Shown in pieces: positions 6,605 through 13,414 of a DNA stretch of 15,747 nt. The DNA comes from DATKBT01 sp035546295. Lineage in GTDB: Bacteria; Acidobacteriota; Thermoanaerobaculia; Multivoradales; Multivoraceae. The notes below the pieces were generated by a model that was given only the letters and a program-made list of their open reading frames with translations, had not been told where the DNA came from and did not search any database. The first letter of the stretch is position 1. Every line of letters begins with the position of its first letter. The stretch lies in NCBI GenBank assembly GCA_035546295.1, contig DATKBT010000182.1, positions 1 to 15,747 of the forward strand. Direction: 5' to 3'. A program made the translations under genes and the position numbers.

Positions 6605-7758
6605 GCCGGCCTCCCCGGACCGCTCGGACCGCTCGGATCGCCGAGCAGGGCGGCCACGTCGGCGGAAGTCGGGCCGCTCTGCTCGAGCGGACCGCGCGCA
6701 TCCGTCCACAGACGCCCCTGCGCCAGCGCCAGGCTCACCCGCCGGCAGCGCGGGCAGATGCGCTGGTAGTGACCCTCGGGGCGGTCGGGCATCTGGTAGC
6801 GATAGCCCAGGCGCGCGGTCACCACCTCGAGGTCGTCGATCTGCTGGCGCGGCGCGTAGGCGCCGCCGCATCGGGCGCAGCGCGCCTGTTCCTCGCGCGC
6901 CCCGATCTCGCGGTAGAACGAGGCGCCGAGCTGGGCCGGACGCTGGAAGACGTGGAAGAACTTGCCGAAGGGCAGCCAGAGCAGCGCGAGGATGACGGTC
7001 ACCGCGTGGAGGATGGCGAGGAAGTCGTAGGCGTAGCCCCGCATCCAGGTGTAGCTCGCGGTCAGCATCAGGCCGGTCACCGAGATCGCGAACAGCAGGA
7101 TCAGGGGCAGGAAGTCCTCCCCGAACTGCTGCTCCGCCGCGGCGCCGCGATCGGTCATCCGCCGCCGCATCGCCAGCATCACGCCCGGGATGACCAGCAA
7201 CGCCGACCACACCAGTCCGTGGAAGATCGTGAACGCGAGCGCCGAGCCGAGCGGGAAGGAGGCGACCTCGAACCCGAACAGGTGCACCTGGTAGCGGCCG
7301 AAGTCTCCCTCCGGCGTGGTGAAGTGGATCCAGCCGAACACCAGCGGAAAGGTGATCAGGCCGGCGATCACGCACCCCCACATGATCAGCCAGTGGGCGG
7401 CCCAGCGTCCCTTGCCGCGACGCCAGATGAAGTCGTTGAGCGCGAACCTGCCCCCCACCTTGCGGAACCAGGCGACGACGTTGCGTCCCAGCCAGCGCGG
7501 CCGGAAGAAGAGCTGCCAGCCCCGCCGCCACATCATGGCGGTCGGCGGGCGCTGCAGCCACATCGCGTAGCGATAGGTGATGCCGAAGACCGCGAAGAGG
7601 GTGGCGAAGGTGTAGGCAACCAGCGCCGCGTCGAAGTTCGCGAGATTGCGCGAGCCGACGATCACCAGCGCGGCCAGCGCCGCCGTCGCCGTCACACCAC
7701 AGATGGTCGCCAGGATCGCCTCGCGCGGAGCTCGGTTCGGCACAGGCATCACCGCCAT
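6601..7758 (-). CDS. NarI-like membrane cytochrome subunit with C-terminal Cys4 motif
   Basis: The 385-residue protein has membrane helices at about 15-34, 43-66, 120-143, 168-196, 214-236 and 245-265. Histidines lie in or at the edge of the later helices (122, 180, 251, 269), suitable for haem b ligation as in NarI and related quinol-oxidising subunits. After the last helix, LPFGKFFHVFQRP leads into a soluble tail with C294-x2-C297-x37-C335-x2-C338, resembling a zinc ribbon or rubredoxin-like site. Start ATG 7758 is the first of two in frame (the other at 7749); neither has a strong ribosome-binding site. It is the first gene of the operon and its stop overlaps the catalytic gene start. It should pass electrons between the quinone pool and the cytoplasmic iron-sulfur/Mo subunits; the direction is not determined. 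The final residues DPSGPSGPG are encoded by a tandem repeat. Confidence 0.82.
   Translation of the reverse strand: MAVMPVPNRAPREAILATICGVTATAALAALVIVGSRNLANFDAALVAYTFATLFAVFGITYRYAMWLQRPPTAMMWRRGWQLFFRPRWLGRNVVAWFRKVGGRFALNDFIWRRGKGRWAAHWLIMWGCVIAGLITFPLVFGWIHFTTPEGDFGRYQVHLFGFEVASFPLGSALAFTIFHGLVWSALLVIPGVMLAMRRRMTDRGAAAEQQFGEDFLPLILLFAISVTGLMLTASYTWMRGYAYDFLAILHAVTVILALLWLPFGKFFHVFQRPAQLGASFYREIGAREEQARCARCGGAYAPRQQIDDLEVVTARLGYRYQMPDRPEGHYQRICPRCRRVSLALAQGRLWTDARGPLEQSGPTSADVAALLGDPSGPSGPGRPA
6617..6643. repeat. 9-bp tandem repeat at a gene 3' end
   Basis: GGACCGCTC occurs at 6617-6625 and 6626-6634, followed by the variant GGATCGCCG at 6635-6643. It lies in the last codons of the NarI-like gene and is in frame, giving a Pro/Ser/Gly tail. 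Confidence 0.7.
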
Positions 7759-7820
7759 TAGACCACGTCGTGTCGACGCAGGTCGGCGGGCGAGCGGAGA
7801 TGCTCCAGCGCCGGGTGGTC

Positions 7821-7840
7821 CCCCGCGCGAACCCGCGGGG
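7821..7840. repeat. Inverted repeat, 7-bp stem
   Basis: CCCCGCG (7821-7827) pairs with CGCGGGG (7834-7840) around a 6-nt loop. No T-run follows on either strand, so a classic intrinsic terminator is not supported. It lies 62 bp upstream of the redox operon start. Confidence 0.55.
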
Positions 7841-7856
7841 AACCCCCCACCCGTGC

Positions 7857-7880
7857 CCTCTCCCCGGCGGCGGGGCGAGG
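7857..7880. repeat. Imperfect palindrome, REP-like
   Basis: CCTC-T-CCCC (7857-7865) pairs with GGGG-C-GAGG (7872-7880), with one mismatch and a 6-nt loop. This sort of CCTCTCCCC/GGGGxGAGG element is reminiscent of dispersed intergenic palindromes; copy number elsewhere in the genome cannot be seen from here. Confidence 0.5.
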
Positions 7881-7890
7881 TGGAGCCGGG

Positions 7891-7919
7891 CTTCCTCTCC
7901 TCCTGATGGAGGAAGGAAG
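7891..7919. repeat. 12-bp stem with one bulge and TGAT loop
   Basis: CTTCCTCTCCTCC (7891-7903) pairs with GGAGGAAGGAAG (7908-7919) apart from one bulged C. It is the longest hairpin in the spacer. It may cap the 3' end of the kinase mRNA or act on the redox-operon leader. Confidence 0.55.
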
Positions 7920-7977
7920 GCGCAGCACGACGGCGATCCAGTCGACGGCGACCTTCACTCTTCCGCTGATGTCGACT

Positions 7978-8032
7978 TCCTTCGGTCGTCGATCGAGGCG
8001 ACGGGTTCGACGTTCCCGTAATCCTTCGGTCG
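7978..8032. promoter_or_regulatory. Direct repeat pair, possible regulator sites
   Basis: TCCTTCGGTCG occurs at 7978-7988 and again at 8022-8032, start to start 44 bp, which is close to four helical turns. The pair lies about 220-275 bp upstream of the redox operon. Binding by a regulator is speculation. Confidence 0.25.
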
Positions 8033-8128
8033 ACGCTGCCGGGGGCGCGTTCGGTGCGCGAACCTGATGCCAGCTCGGCAGCTCGAGGCCGCAGCCCCGG
8101 ATTCAGCCTCGGCGGCGTCTGGAGGACG

Positions 8129-10069
8129 TCATCGGCTCGACGCGCTGTTCGCCAGGCTCGCCACCGCCGTCACCAGCTCGGCAGGCTCGACCGGCTTCGC
8201 GATGTGGAGCTGGTAGCCGGCGCGCAGCGCGCGGGTGCGGTCCTCGGTTCGCGCGAAGGCGGTGAGCGCGATCGCCGGGGTGCGAGCGCCGGCGTCGGCC
8301 GGGAGGCCGCGGACCCGCCGAATCAGCTCGTATCCGTCGGCCCCGGGCATTCCGATGTCGCTGACCAGCACGTCCGGGCGGACCTCGGGCAGCTTCTCGA
8401 TCGCCTCGTCGGCCGACTCGGCGAGCGTCACCGCGGCGCCCGCCTGCTCCAGGATCAGCGACAACAGGTCGCGCGCGTCGCGCACGTCGTCGACGACCAA
8501 GACGCTCAGACGATCGAGCGAAGGCAGGTCCTGCTCGCTCGACGAAGCGAGACCGCTGCCCGAGTCGTCGCGAATCGTCGGCGCCTCCTCCTGGGGCCGC
8601 GCCTGCGCGACCATCAGGGGGAGGCTGACGGTGAAGGTCGAGCCCTTGCCTTCTCCGGCGCTCTCGGCCCGCACGCTGCCGCCGTGGAGCTCGACGAGCT
8701 GGCGGACGATCGACAGGCCCAGACCCAGCCCGCCGTGGCGGCGCGACATCGAGCTGTCGAGTTGCCGGAAGCGATCGAAGACGTGCGGCAGGAACTCCTC
8801 CGGGATGCCGATGCCGGTGTCGCTCACCACGATCTCGAGGTGCGAGTCGACGCGCCGGAGCGCCACCTGCACGCGTCCGTTCTTCTCGGTGAACTTGATC
8901 GCGTTCGAGAGCAGGTTCCACACCACCTGCTGCAGGCGGTCGGGATCGCCCCAGACCGCGCCGGCGGCGGGGTCGAGCACCGGCTGCAGCTGGATCCCGC
9001 GCGCGTCCGCCGCCGGCCGCACGGTGTCGAGCGCGGCGGCGACCACCTCCACCACGTCGACCCTCTGCACGTCGAGGCTGATCTTGCCGGAGGCGATCCG
9101 GTTCATGTCGAGCAGGTCGTCGATCATCTGCGTCTGCAGGCGCGCGTTGCGCTCGATGACGTCGAGACCCTCGCGGAGCTGAGCGTCGCCGCCGCCGATG
9201 CGCCGGAGCACGGCGGTCCAGCCCATGATCGGAGTCAGCGGCGTGCGCAGCTCGTGCGACAGCGTGGCGACGAACTCGTCCTTCATGCGACTCGCGCGCT
9301 CCGCCTCGGTGCGCGCCGCCCGCTCGCTCTCGAGCAGCCGGCCACGCTCCTCGTTCGAGCGCTGGAGCTCCCGCCCCTGCTCCTCGATTCGCGAGAGCAT
9401 CTCGTTGAAGGCGCCGGTGAGCTGCCCCAGCTCGTCGGCGGAGTGGCGCCGCGCCCGCAGCGAGTAGTCGTGGGTCTCGGACACCTCGACGGCGACCCGC
9501 GCGAGCTCCCGGATCGGCGCCGCCAGCCCGCGCAGGACGCGGCGTCCCACCAGGTAGGCGATCGCCATCGCCGCGCCGGCCACCACCACCGCGATGAGCA
9601 GCCCGGTGCGCAGGCGGCTGCGCACCCGCGCCAGGTCGTAGACCAGCACCACACGTCCCTGCTGCTCCCCCTGGTCGAGCACCGGCTGGGAGATGAACAG
9701 CCAGCGCCCCTGCTGCCACCCGCCCTCCCTCGGCGCCGCGGGCAGCGGACCCGGCTCGCGCTGCCGCTGGTAGCCGGCGAAGGTCTCGCCGTCGGCGTCG
9801 AACAGCGCGGCGGCGGCGACGTCGGGCACCGCGCGCAGGGCGGCCAGGGTGTCGCGGCCGAAGACGCGATCGCCGAACACCAGGGCGGCGCCGCTGTTGA
9901 GGGCCACGACCCGGGCCTGCGTCTCGGCCGCATCCACCGCCTCGCGCCGCACGTCCCGGTGGTTGGCGATCGCCAGGAGCAGCGCCACGGTCGCCACCGC
10001 TGCACCGCTCGACAGCATCACGGCCAGCGAGAGCTTCTGCCCGAAGGTGCGCACGGATCGGAGCGGCAT
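8129..10069 (-). CDS. CHASE8-like/HAMP hybrid histidine kinase with C-terminal receiver
   Basis: The 646-residue protein has TM1 at about 13-35, a periplasmic sensor at 36-150 with a CHASE8-like signature (NSGAALVFGDR, VPDVAAAALFDADG), TM2 at about 154-176, and HAMP at about 177-230. HisKA carries the phosphoacceptor His272 (TLSHELRTPL). The HATPase domain has Asn385/Asn389 (WNLLSNAIKF), D417xGIG and GGLGLGLSI. The receiver at about 521-640 has Asp527/528, phosphoacceptor Asp571 (LVSDIGMPG), Thr603 and Lys625. All catalytic residues are present, so it should be active. ATG 10069 shares its A with the YfiR-family stop (TGATG), giving tight coupling; GTG 10072 directly before it is an alternative. 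CHASE8 domains are best known from YfiN/TpbB, whose activity YfiR controls in the periplasm, so this kinase is a candidate YfiR target. No Hpt protein or downstream regulator is visible. Confidence 0.93.
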   Translation of the reverse strand: MPLRSVRTFGQKLSLAVMLSSGAAVATVALLLAIANHRDVRREAVDAAETQARVVALNSGAALVFGDRVFGRDTLAALRAVPDVAAAALFDADGETFAGYQRQREPGPLPAAPREGGWQQGRWLFISQPVLDQGEQQGRVVLVYDLARVRSRLRTGLLIAVVVAGAAMAIAYLVGRRVLRGLAAPIRELARVAVEVSETHDYSLRARRHSADELGQLTGAFNEMLSRIEEQGRELQRSNEERGRLLESERAARTEAERASRMKDEFVATLSHELRTPLTPIMGWTAVLRRIGGGDAQLREGLDVIERNARLQTQMIDDLLDMNRIASGKISLDVQRVDVVEVVAAALDTVRPAADARGIQLQPVLDPAAGAVWGDPDRLQQVVWNLLSNAIKFTEKNGRVQVALRRVDSHLEIVVSDTGIGIPEEFLPHVFDRFRQLDSSMSRRHGGLGLGLSIVRQLVELHGGSVRAESAGEGKGSTFTVSLPLMVAQARPQEEAPTIRDDSGSGLASSSEQDLPSLDRLSVLVVDDVRDARDLLSLILEQAGAAVTLAESADEAIEKLPEVRPDVLVSDIGMPGADGYELIRRVRGLPADAGARTPAIALTAFARTEDRTRALRAGYQLHIAKPVEPAELVTAVASLANSASSR

Positions 10070-10701
10070 CACGAGCTCCCCGGATGGACGACGCGAGCGA
10101 GCTGGAGCACCCGCGCGCTCACCTGCAGGCTGGAGCTCCGGATCGCCTGGGGGTTGGCGTCGAAGACGATGCGGCGACCCTCCTCGCGCAGGCCGATCAT
10201 CCCGCCCGAGGCCGCGAACCCCGGAAGGCCCCCGACGGTGAGGACGTCGCTCTTGTCGAGCATCTCGAGAAACCGGATGGCTCGGCCCCGGTCGTCCTCC
10301 TCGAGGTAGACGGCGTGGGATCTCCGGGCTTCCTCCAGCACGTCGTCGCTCGCGCGCAGCTCGCGGCCGGGCAATCGCTCGAAGACCACCTCGATCGGGT
10401 GGCCATTGATCCCGCTCGTGCGCCGGGCCACCTCCTCCAAGGCCTGCGCGACCTCCTCGTTGCCGACGACGAGGACCCGCAGCGGGCTTTCGGCGTGTTC
10501 GAAGCTCGACGGCGGCCATTCGGTGTAGCCGAGCAACTTGACCAGGAATGCCGCCTTGACCTCCTCCGCGCCAGCCATCACCTGGCCCGCGGCCGGCGGC
10601 GAGAGGCGGGCCGACAGCGAGAAGCCGATGACGAAGGCGAGAGCGACGTGAGCGAAGCCGCGCGAACGGCGACGAGCGGCTGTCGTCTCGGGTGAAGCCA
10701 T
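10069..10701 (-). CDS. YfiR-family (DUF4154) periplasmic protein
   Basis: The 210-residue protein has an N-terminal signal (basic RRRSRGF, then a hydrophobic stretch to about residue 38). The family hallmarks are present: AFLVKLLGYTEWPPSSF near residue 50, VLTVGGLPGFAASGGMIG near 150, and a final IVFDANPQAIRSSSLQVSA segment. In Pseudomonas, YfiR is a periplasmic repressor of the diguanylate cyclase YfiN and is stabilised by disulfides. This protein contains no cysteine at all, so that form of redox control cannot operate here. It lies 17 nt after the TonB-receptor gene and its stop overlaps the kinase start. I infer that it binds the kinase periplasmic domain. Confidence 0.9.
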   Translation of the reverse strand: MASPETTAARRRSRGFAHVALAFVIGFSLSARLSPPAAGQVMAGAEEVKAAFLVKLLGYTEWPPSSFEHAESPLRVLVVGNEEVAQALEEVARRTSGINGHPIEVVFERLPGRELRASDDVLEEARRSHAVYLEEDDRGRAIRFLEMLDKSDVLTVGGLPGFAASGGMIGLREEGRRIVFDANPQAIRSSSLQVSARVLQLARVVHPGSS

Positions 10702-10718
10702 CTCGGCCGCGCCCGGGC

Positions 10719-11930
10719 TCAGAGGTCGATCCTCACCATCGCGTAGCCGCCGCGCGGAATCTCGGCGGCCCCCGATTCGACGTGGGGATCGATCAGGTTC
10801 CGGCCCCACAGAGCGAGCTCCAGGTCGTCCCGCAGTGTCCACGTGACGCCCAGATCGAGCCGCTGGTAGGAGTCGATATCGGGCTGCGGCAGCCGATCGA
10901 CGTGGTAGAGCGCACCGTGGAGCTGGTAGGTCTGGAGCTGCCAGCCCTCGCGCTCTCCCCTGCCCCGGTCGAGGCGGAAGCGCAGATGGCCGCCGTCGAC
11001 CTCGTCGTCGGCGACGACCTCTTCGAACTGCAGGTGCTGGCCAGGAACCGGCTGGCGCGCGAGGATCCGGTGGGTGGGGTGGGTGTAGGCGTTCCCTTGC
11101 AGGGTCCAGGTGCGTCCTCCGACCTCGCCTCCATCGAGCCGGAAACCGCCGCGAAGGCGCGTCAGCTCGTCGCGGAGGTCCACGCCGCTCGAGGTCTCGA
11201 GGCTGTCCTCGTCGGAGACCTTCGCCCAGACCCGGTAGGCGGTCCTGCGCAACTGTTGGCCGTAGCGGACCGTGGCGAAAGCCTCCAGCGGATCGCCGCC
11301 ACCGGCAACGGCGAGGAGACCGGTCGTCTCGCCGGCGCTGCGCGTGATCACGTTGACCACGCCGTTCAGGGCGTTGACCCCCCACAGTGTCGGGCCGGGA
11401 CCGCGGATCACCTCGATGCGCTCGACGTCCTCGATCACGACGTCGACGGCGTCCCAGAGGGTGACGTTGAGCAGCGGGTCGTAGACCACTCGGCCATCGA
11501 CCAGCACCAGCATGCGATTCGCGGTCAGGATGCTCCCCACCAAGCCGCGCGCACCGGCGATCGTCGTCCAGTTGTTGACCTCGGCGACGAACATCCCGGG
11601 CACCAGGCGCAGCGCCTCGTCGAGAGTCCGATGACCAGAACGCCGGATGTCCTCGTCCGTGATCACGTAGAGCGCGGCCGGCGAGTGGAGGTGCTCCTGC
11701 TCGGAGCCGACCACCGTGGTGACCTCGACCCGCATCAGGCGCTCGAGGCTGAGCTCCTCGAGACGGCGGTCCTCACCCGAGCGAGACTCGGCGAAGAGGC
11801 TGGAGGCCGAGACCACCAGCAGCGCCGCGAGGTGCGGCAACAGCCTCCGGACCGGCCGACGGCGGATCGGTGCGAACGATCGAGGCGGTCGGCGGGTCGT
11901 CGGCGCGAACGACTCGAACGACTCGAACAT
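10719..11930 (-). CDS. Short TonB-dependent receptor (plug plus reduced barrel)
   Basis: The 403-residue protein has a basic start, a hydrophobic signal to about residue 47 (LAALLVVSASSLFA), then a clear plug domain at about 70-200 (RSGHRTLDEALRLVPGMFV, MLVLVDGRVVYDPL, IEVIRGPGPTLWGVNALNG). The remaining 200 residues form only part of a barrel and end with the usual last-strand pattern (LALWGRNLIDP, then MVRIDL). Receptors of this type normally have 600 or more residues, so a central set of strands is missing, apparently around 325-340. It may be an in-frame deletion derivative or a signalling-only receptor. SLERLMRVEVTTV before the plug is typical of receptors encoded beside YfiR-type genes. 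ATG 11930 lies inside a 9-bp tandem repeat; the ribosome-binding site is weak, so a later start is possible. First gene of the sensory operon. Confidence 0.85.
   Translation of the reverse strand: MFESFESFAPTTRRPPRSFAPIRRRPVRRLLPHLAALLVVSASSLFAESRSGEDRRLEELSLERLMRVEVTTVVGSEQEHLHSPAALYVITDEDIRRSGHRTLDEALRLVPGMFVAEVNNWTTIAGARGLVGSILTANRMLVLVDGRVVYDPLLNVTLWDAVDVVIEDVERIEVIRGPGPTLWGVNALNGVVNVITRSAGETTGLLAVAGGGDPLEAFATVRYGQQLRRTAYRVWAKVSDEDSLETSSGVDLRDELTRLRGGFRLDGGEVGGRTWTLQGNAYTHPTHRILARQPVPGQHLQFEEVVADDEVDGGHLRFRLDRGRGEREGWQLQTYQLHGALYHVDRLPQPDIDSYQRLDLGVTWTLRDDLELALWGRNLIDPHVESGAAEIPRGGYAMVRIDL
11907..11928. repeat. 9-bp tandem repeat overlapping a start codon
   Basis: GAACGACTC occurs at 11907-11915 and 11916-11924, followed by GAAC. 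On the minus strand it encodes the FESFESF amino-terminus of the TonB-dependent receptor, beginning at its ATG. Confidence 0.7.
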
Positions 11931-12203
11931 GAGTGAACGGCGATCTCCCGAGGCTGTCGCGAACGCCTGTCCGCGCGGGCAAGCGCCCGGGTGAGTCCCA
12001 GGTCCGTCCTTTCGACTGGAGGACCCGGCGATCTGCCGCAGTCTACGCCAGTCGGGGGGAGTCTCGAGCCCGGAAGCGGGCGGAACAGAAGCGGCCTTCG
12101 CAGTCGGCCCTGCGCACCTCCGGTCGGGCCGGCGCACGGCTCTGCGACCGGTCGCCGAGCCCTCGGGTCGCTAAGATGGAGGACCACTCGCGAGGAGGCA
12201 AGC
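11931..12203. promoter_or_regulatory. Divergent intergenic region with a hairpin
   Basis: This 273-bp region separates the divergent receptor and creatininase genes and should carry both promoters. GGTCC-G-TCC (12001-12009) pairs with GGAGGACC (12018-12025) with one bulged G and an 8-nt loop. CGGCGATCT is repeated at about 11939-11947 and 12026-12034. A GAGGAGG ribosome-binding site at 12192-12198 serves the creatininase gene. I see no confident -35/-10 pair and no match to a riboswitch I know. Confidence 0.4.
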
Positions 12204-13121
12204 ATGCGACGTCTCGGCTGGCTCGGCGCTGCGGTGATGCTGACGATGTGGCTGATGGCGACGGTGGAGGGTCCGGCGGTCACGGCGCAGGTGCCTGCGC
12301 CGACGGACCCCTCGTCCAGGGACCTCCCGGCGAGATGGGACGAGCTGACCGCGAGCGACTGGCCGGCAGCCCTCGAGCGCTCGAAGGGCGTCGCGATCCT
12401 GCCGATCGGAGTGCTCGAGAAACACGGCCCGCAGGCGCCGATCGGAGCCGACCTGATCCGGGCGCGCGAGTACGCGGCGCGCGCCGCCGAGGAGGAGTAC
12501 GCGGTCGTCTTCCCCGACTACTTCTACGGCCAGATCTACGAGGCGCGGCACCAGCCCGGGACCTTCGCGTTGCCGAGCGAGCTGATCTGGGAGCTGCTCC
12601 AGGCGACCTGCGACGAGATCGCGCGCAACGGCTTCGACAAGATCCTGATCGTCAACGGCCACGGCGGCAACCCCAACTTCCTCCGTTTCTTCGTCCAGGC
12701 CCAGCTCGAGAAGCGCCGCGACTACGCCGTGTACCTCCACGAGCCGGCGCACGACCCCGCGTTCGCCGAGCGGCTCAGCGCGGCGCGGAAGTCGGATCCC
12801 GAGGAGGACCTGCACGGCGGGGAGCGCGAGACCTCCGAGCTGCTCTACCTGCGCCCCGAGCTGGTCCAGATCGAGCGATCGGGCGACGAGTCCGGCGATG
12901 ACCTGCGGCGGCTCGACCTGGCGGAGCTGTACACCGGGATCTGGTGGTTCGCTTCGTACCCCAACCACTACGCCGGCGACGCCTCGGTGTCGTCCCGCGA
13001 AGTCGGCGAGCTGATCGTCGAGCATCGCGTCGACTCGATCGTGAGGGCGCTCCGGACGATCAAGGACGACGCCCGGACGCTCGAGCTGCAGGAGGAGTTC
13101 TTCGATCGCGTGCTGAATTGA
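12204..13121 (+). CDS. Secreted creatininase-family amidohydrolase
   Basis: The 305-residue protein is of the creatininase/MftE/ArfB fold. Candidate metal ligands are Glu72 and His74 (GVLEKHGPQAPIGADL), Asp83 nine residues later, His153 in VNGHGGN, and Glu207 in LHGGERETS. Family members are metal-dependent C-N hydrolases acting on creatinine, formamides or peptide-modification intermediates. The first 28 residues (MRRLGW, a hydrophobic run, then VTA) look like a cleavable signal peptide, so this member probably works in the periplasm, unlike the cytoplasmic textbook enzymes. ATG 12204 has a near-ideal GAGGAGG 5 nt upstream, which rules out the longer upstream frame. Its neighbours do not suggest a substrate; it is transcribed away from the sensory operon. 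Confidence 0.9.
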   Translation: MRRLGWLGAAVMLTMWLMATVEGPAVTAQVPAPTDPSSRDLPARWDELTASDWPAALERSKGVAILPIGVLEKHGPQAPIGADLIRAREYAARAAEEEYAVVFPDYFYGQIYEARHQPGTFALPSELIWELLQATCDEIARNGFDKILIVNGHGGNPNFLRFFVQAQLEKRRDYAVYLHEPAHDPAFAERLSAARKSDPEEDLHGGERETSELLYLRPELVQIERSGDESGDDLRRLDLAELYTGIWWFASYPNHYAGDASVSSREVGELIVEHRVDSIVRALRTIKDDARTLELQEEFFDRVLN

Positions 13122-13414
13122 GGATCGACGCGCGTCAGTGCCGGCGCCCCGCGATCGACGCTGGCCGCCGCCCGAGGCCGCCGGGTCGACCGAAGCGGCC
13201 GGCGGCTGCGGTCCCGATCCCGCCGCACCGTTCGAAGGCGCGGCGGTCGCGTTGCGCGCCCTGGTTGGAAGTGGAATGCTCGAACGATGCTCGCGCTCCC
13301 GCCGATCGACGCCAATTCGCTTGGCATGGACCGATTCGCAGCACTGGTCAACCAGCGCCAGCCTGGCACGGCGAGGTCCCGGTCGGACGGCGCGATCACG
13401 AGGAGACCGCCCCG
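13122..13414. other. Intergenic region before the glycosyltransferase
   Basis: In these 293 bp I see no gene on either strand with convincing codon bias or a recognisable protein. An AGGAG at 13401-13405 is the ribosome-binding site of the following gene. Confidence 0.5.

Larger units (their letters stand above)
7759..8128. other. 370-bp spacer between the two minus-strand operons
   Basis: I see no convincing gene. The region separates the kinase stop (8129) from the first gene of the redox operon (7758), so it should contain the end of one transcript and the promoter of the next. It holds three inverted repeats within 100 bp (7821-7919) and an 11-bp direct repeat (7978-8032). A 66-codon minus frame (7758-7958) has no recognisable features and crosses the hairpins, so I do not call it. 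Confidence 0.5.

Noticed and set aside
3665..6769. Very long plus-strand open frame of about 1,000 codons opposite the redox operon
   Set aside because: It is antisense to several genes with unmistakable iron-sulfur and molybdopterin motifs. Long antisense frames are expected in GC-rich DNA, and its translation (rich in Arg, Asp, Val, Gly, Ala) has no domain.
8054..10309. Plus-strand 751-codon frame opposite the kinase
   Set aside because: Antisense shadow of a kinase with all catalytic motifs present on the minus strand.
11931..12203. Cobalamin or c-di-GMP riboswitch upstream of the TonB-dependent receptor
   Set aside because: Suggested by the receptor/signalling context and a hairpin at 12001-12025, but the conserved core sequences of neither riboswitch class could be matched by eye on either strand.
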